Shown piece after piece: positions 33,795-35,656 of a stretch of 35,656 nt of DNA. The DNA is from Rhodospirillaceae bacterium UBA6608. GTDB taxonomy: Bacteria; Pseudomonadota; Alphaproteobacteria; Rhodospirillales_A; Casp-alpha2. The notes below the pieces were generated by a model. That model did not search any database. It was given only the letters and a program-made list of their open reading frames with translations, and had not been told where the DNA came from. Location of the stretch: contig DJHY01000070.1 of NCBI GenBank assembly GCA_002433335.1, positions 1 to 35,656 on the forward strand, written 5' to 3'. Positions within the stretch are counted from its first letter, which is position 1. The number at the start of each line of letters is the position of its first letter. The position numbers and the translations under genes are program-made.

Positions 33795-34763
33795 ATGGAT
33801 GCCTCTGCGGACGACAGCCACTATCTTCCGCTTCATCAGGCGTCTCTTTCCGGCATCGACGTTTGGCCAGACCAGGGCAGCGGCCTGCCACCGCTTGACC
33901 CGGAACACAACGCTCTCGCCCTGGCGGTCGCCAAGGTTCTGTTGTGCGGTCCGTTCGAGCAAACGGCCATGCATGCCTTGGAAATCATTGGCAAAAATTT
34001 CGACGCCGACCGTGCCTGGACCGTCAGCTACAACGCCAACTTGGCAAGCTTCCGCGACACCAACGAATGGTGCTGGGGCGGCGTTGCCACTCATAACATC
34101 GACAATCTGGATATCCCCAGCACGGCCCTGGGCGCGATGCACGGCTTGATGCGCGGCGGCCACCCAGTGGTTGTTTTCGACGTCGCCGCCATGCCCAAAT
34201 CCATGCGGGCCCTACAAACCAAGATTCAATTGCAGGACACGGTCAGCACTGTCGGCATCCCCATCCGGTTCGACAGCGAGTTGCGCGGCATCATGGGGTT
34301 GGACATGATCCGCGAGCAGCGGCGATGGGCCGCCGCCGACGTTGCCGCTTTGTGCCACTTGGCCGACCTGATGGCCCACGCTTGGTTCGGCGGTGAATCC
34401 ACAGCCGCCACCTCCACCCGACCTTCGCAGGACGAGTTTTTCTACTTCCAGGGCCTTCGCGGGATCGTCGGGGCCAACCTGAACGATATCGCCGCCTGCA
34501 ACGCCGAGCGGGACAGCACCCGCATTTATCTGGCCAACGGCGATGACGTCCTGGACAACCGAAACCTGAGTTGGTGGGAAACGGTCCTGCCGGAAAGTCA
34601 TTTCATGCGCGTCCATCGCAGTTCGATCCTGCAACTGCGCATGGTGCAACGATTGCAGCGCAGGGGAACCGGGCAATGGTTGGCATACATCGAGGGCATG
34701 GAGCAGACCTTCAGCGTCTCGCGCGCCCGCGTGGTCGTCCTGCGCAATCGGCTCGGCTGCTGA
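33795..34763 (+). CDS. GAF-LytTR transcriptional regulator
   Basis: This 322-residue protein has an N-terminal GAF-like sensor domain (about residues 40-215, containing KNFDADRAWTVSYN, STVGIPIRFDSELRGIMGLD and ALCHLADLMAHAW) and a C-terminal LytTR DNA-binding domain (about 228-322) with DIAACNAERDSTRIYLANGD, LPESHFMRVHRSSILQL (Phe270-Arg275) and FSVSRARVVVLRNRL. No receiver domain is present, so it is not a classical response regulator and probably senses a small ligand. The frame is open from 33666, but that start lies in the dyad and before the likely promoter; I use ATG 33795, with only a weak GGGGA-type site upstream. It ends directly against the stop of the convergent transporter gene. 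Confidence 0.83.
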   Translation: MDASADDSHYLPLHQASLSGIDVWPDQGSGLPPLDPEHNALALAVAKVLLCGPFEQTAMHALEIIGKNFDADRAWTVSYNANLASFRDTNEWCWGGVATHNIDNLDIPSTALGAMHGLMRGGHPVVVFDVAAMPKSMRALQTKIQLQDTVSTVGIPIRFDSELRGIMGLDMIREQRRWAAADVAALCHLADLMAHAWFGGESTAATSTRPSQDEFFYFQGLRGIVGANLNDIAACNAERDSTRIYLANGDDVLDNRNLSWWETVLPESHFMRVHRSSILQLRMVQRLQRRGTGQWLAYIEGMEQTFSVSRARVVVLRNRLGC

Positions 34764-35639
34764 CTACAGCACGAACCAAAGCAACAGCGGCAGCGTTGCG
34801 AACGACATCACCGTCGAGATCACGATCAAGCCCGCAACTTCCTCCGGGTGGTTGCCATAGCGTTCGGCGAACAGGAAATTGAATACGGCGACCGGCATCG
34901 CGCATTCCAGGATCAACACGCCGCGCTCGGCCCCTTCAAAGCCGAAGACCGTCGCCCCGGCCCAACCGACCAGGAAACCCACGCCGATCCGCATGACCGA
35001 CAGCATCACCGCCCGCGGCATGCTTTTGACGCCCAATCCCGCAAGCGACACGCCCAACGTGATCAGCATCAACGGGACCGTAATCCCGCCCAGGATACGC
35101 ATCGTGTTGACGACGAACTCCGGAACCGGCCAGCCGGTGAACATAAACACCAGCGCCGCCGCCGTCGCGTAAAGGATCGGCAGGCGCAACAACTGCTTGG
35201 GCGACATCGCCCCGGCAGGAATGGCGACACCGAGCGAAAACAGGATCACCGCGTTGACGGTCAGAAAGGCGATCGCCAGGGCCAAACCGTGATCGCCGAA
35301 CGCCAAAAGGCAAAGCGGCAAGCCCATGTTGCCGCAGTTGCCATGCGCCAGAGACGGCAGAAAAGCTTTCTGGCTCAGTCCGACCGATTTCAGGAATACG
35401 AAGTAGATCCCGTACATCGCCATCGTCGTCGCGAACGACGCCGTCCCCATGGCCAGGAAGGTATCGGGCTGTAGCTTGGTATCGATCAGTGTGAAGAACA
35501 CCAGGCAAGGCGTGCCGATGTTGGTGACCAACGGCGTAACCAACCCTGTGTCGAACGGACGCCCCTGGCGCCGCCAGACGTACCCGATACCGGCGCAGAT
35601 CAGCACAGGTGCGATAACGGAAAACAGTTGAGAGAACAT
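34764..35639 (-). CDS. AEC-family (auxin efflux carrier-like) transporter
   Basis: This 291-residue membrane protein has about ten helices and follows the AEC/malonate-transporter pattern: VIAPVLICAGIGYVWRRQG at the start, VTNIGTPCLVFFTLI with the broken-helix motif, ANGNCGNMGLP-type crossover (HGNCGNMGLPLCLLAFGD) in the middle and the second-half equivalent LECAMPVAVFNFLFAERYG. Bacterial members export or import dicarboxylates such as malate or malonate; the substrate is not evident here. The stop lies directly next to that of the convergent LytTR gene, with no room for a terminator. The start is 17 bases from the right edge, so its promoter is not in the window. Confidence 0.9.
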   Translation of the reverse strand: MFSQLFSVIAPVLICAGIGYVWRRQGRPFDTGLVTPLVTNIGTPCLVFFTLIDTKLQPDTFLAMGTASFATTMAMYGIYFVFLKSVGLSQKAFLPSLAHGNCGNMGLPLCLLAFGDHGLALAIAFLTVNAVILFSLGVAIPAGAMSPKQLLRLPILYATAAALVFMFTGWPVPEFVVNTMRILGGITVPLMLITLGVSLAGLGVKSMPRAVMLSVMRIGVGFLVGWAGATVFGFEGAERGVLILECAMPVAVFNFLFAERYGNHPEEVAGLIVISTVMSFATLPLLLWFVL

Positions 35640-35656
35640 CTGGGGCGGGGGTCGAA

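Overview
The window is GC-rich DNA from what looks like an alphaproteobacterium, probably of the Rhodospirillales type. Evidence for this is the proton-translocating transhydrogenase split into three genes (pntAA, pntAB, pntB, the arrangement known from Rhodospirillum rubrum), a fused indolepyruvate ferredoxin oxidoreductase, strongly GC-biased third codon positions and tightly packed operons. The assignment is by gene content and style only. No rRNA, tRNA, insertion sequence or CRISPR array was seen.

Layout. 1-2008 (minus): transhydrogenase operon, cut by the left edge inside pntB. 2143-3735: a gamma-glutamyltransferase-like gene. 3735-4597: a low-GC islet with one membrane-protein gene, bounded by a 41-bp direct repeat of the ggt 3' end. 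4657-5210 (minus): two overlapping TM2-domain genes. 5415-7385: a LysR-type regulator divergent from an SbtA-type bicarbonate transporter. 7411-9020 (minus): a RidA-family gene coupled to a gene with a degenerate class III cyclase domain. 9130-13486 (minus): an operon of pepF, an alpha/beta hydrolase, an ABC1/AarF-type kinase and a YbjQ-type protein. 13575-15362: a long-chain acyl-CoA synthetase.

15548-17763 looks like accessory DNA: a peptidoglycan-binding-like protein with a D/P-rich linker and a lower-GC helical C-terminus, then a small exported protein, then the wreck of another exported-protein gene. 17764-21490 (minus) holds a GNAT acetyltransferase, a nitroreductase-family protein, a fluoroacetate-dehalogenase-like hydrolase and a nucleotide-sugar epimerase. 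21776-26123 (plus) holds the 1155-residue indolepyruvate ferredoxin oxidoreductase and a two-domain GNAT.

The most distinctive part is 26250-34763. An exported protein built of eight P-x-[DH]-V repeats overlaps the start of a membrane hybrid histidine kinase with two receiver domains. Next comes a 1.1-kb-residue-scale exported protein (about 1103 residues) with Cys-rich modules and two paralogous tectonin-like propeller blocks, then a GAF-LytTR regulator. The leader of the large exported gene carries a 12-bp direct repeat with a 20-bp period that ends in TTCGTCG, like known LytTR-type sites, plus a dyad sharing an 11-mer with the region ahead of the LytTR gene. I read this as a possible sensor, regulator and secreted-effector locus; the functional link is inference. 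An AEC-family transporter closes the window on the minus strand.
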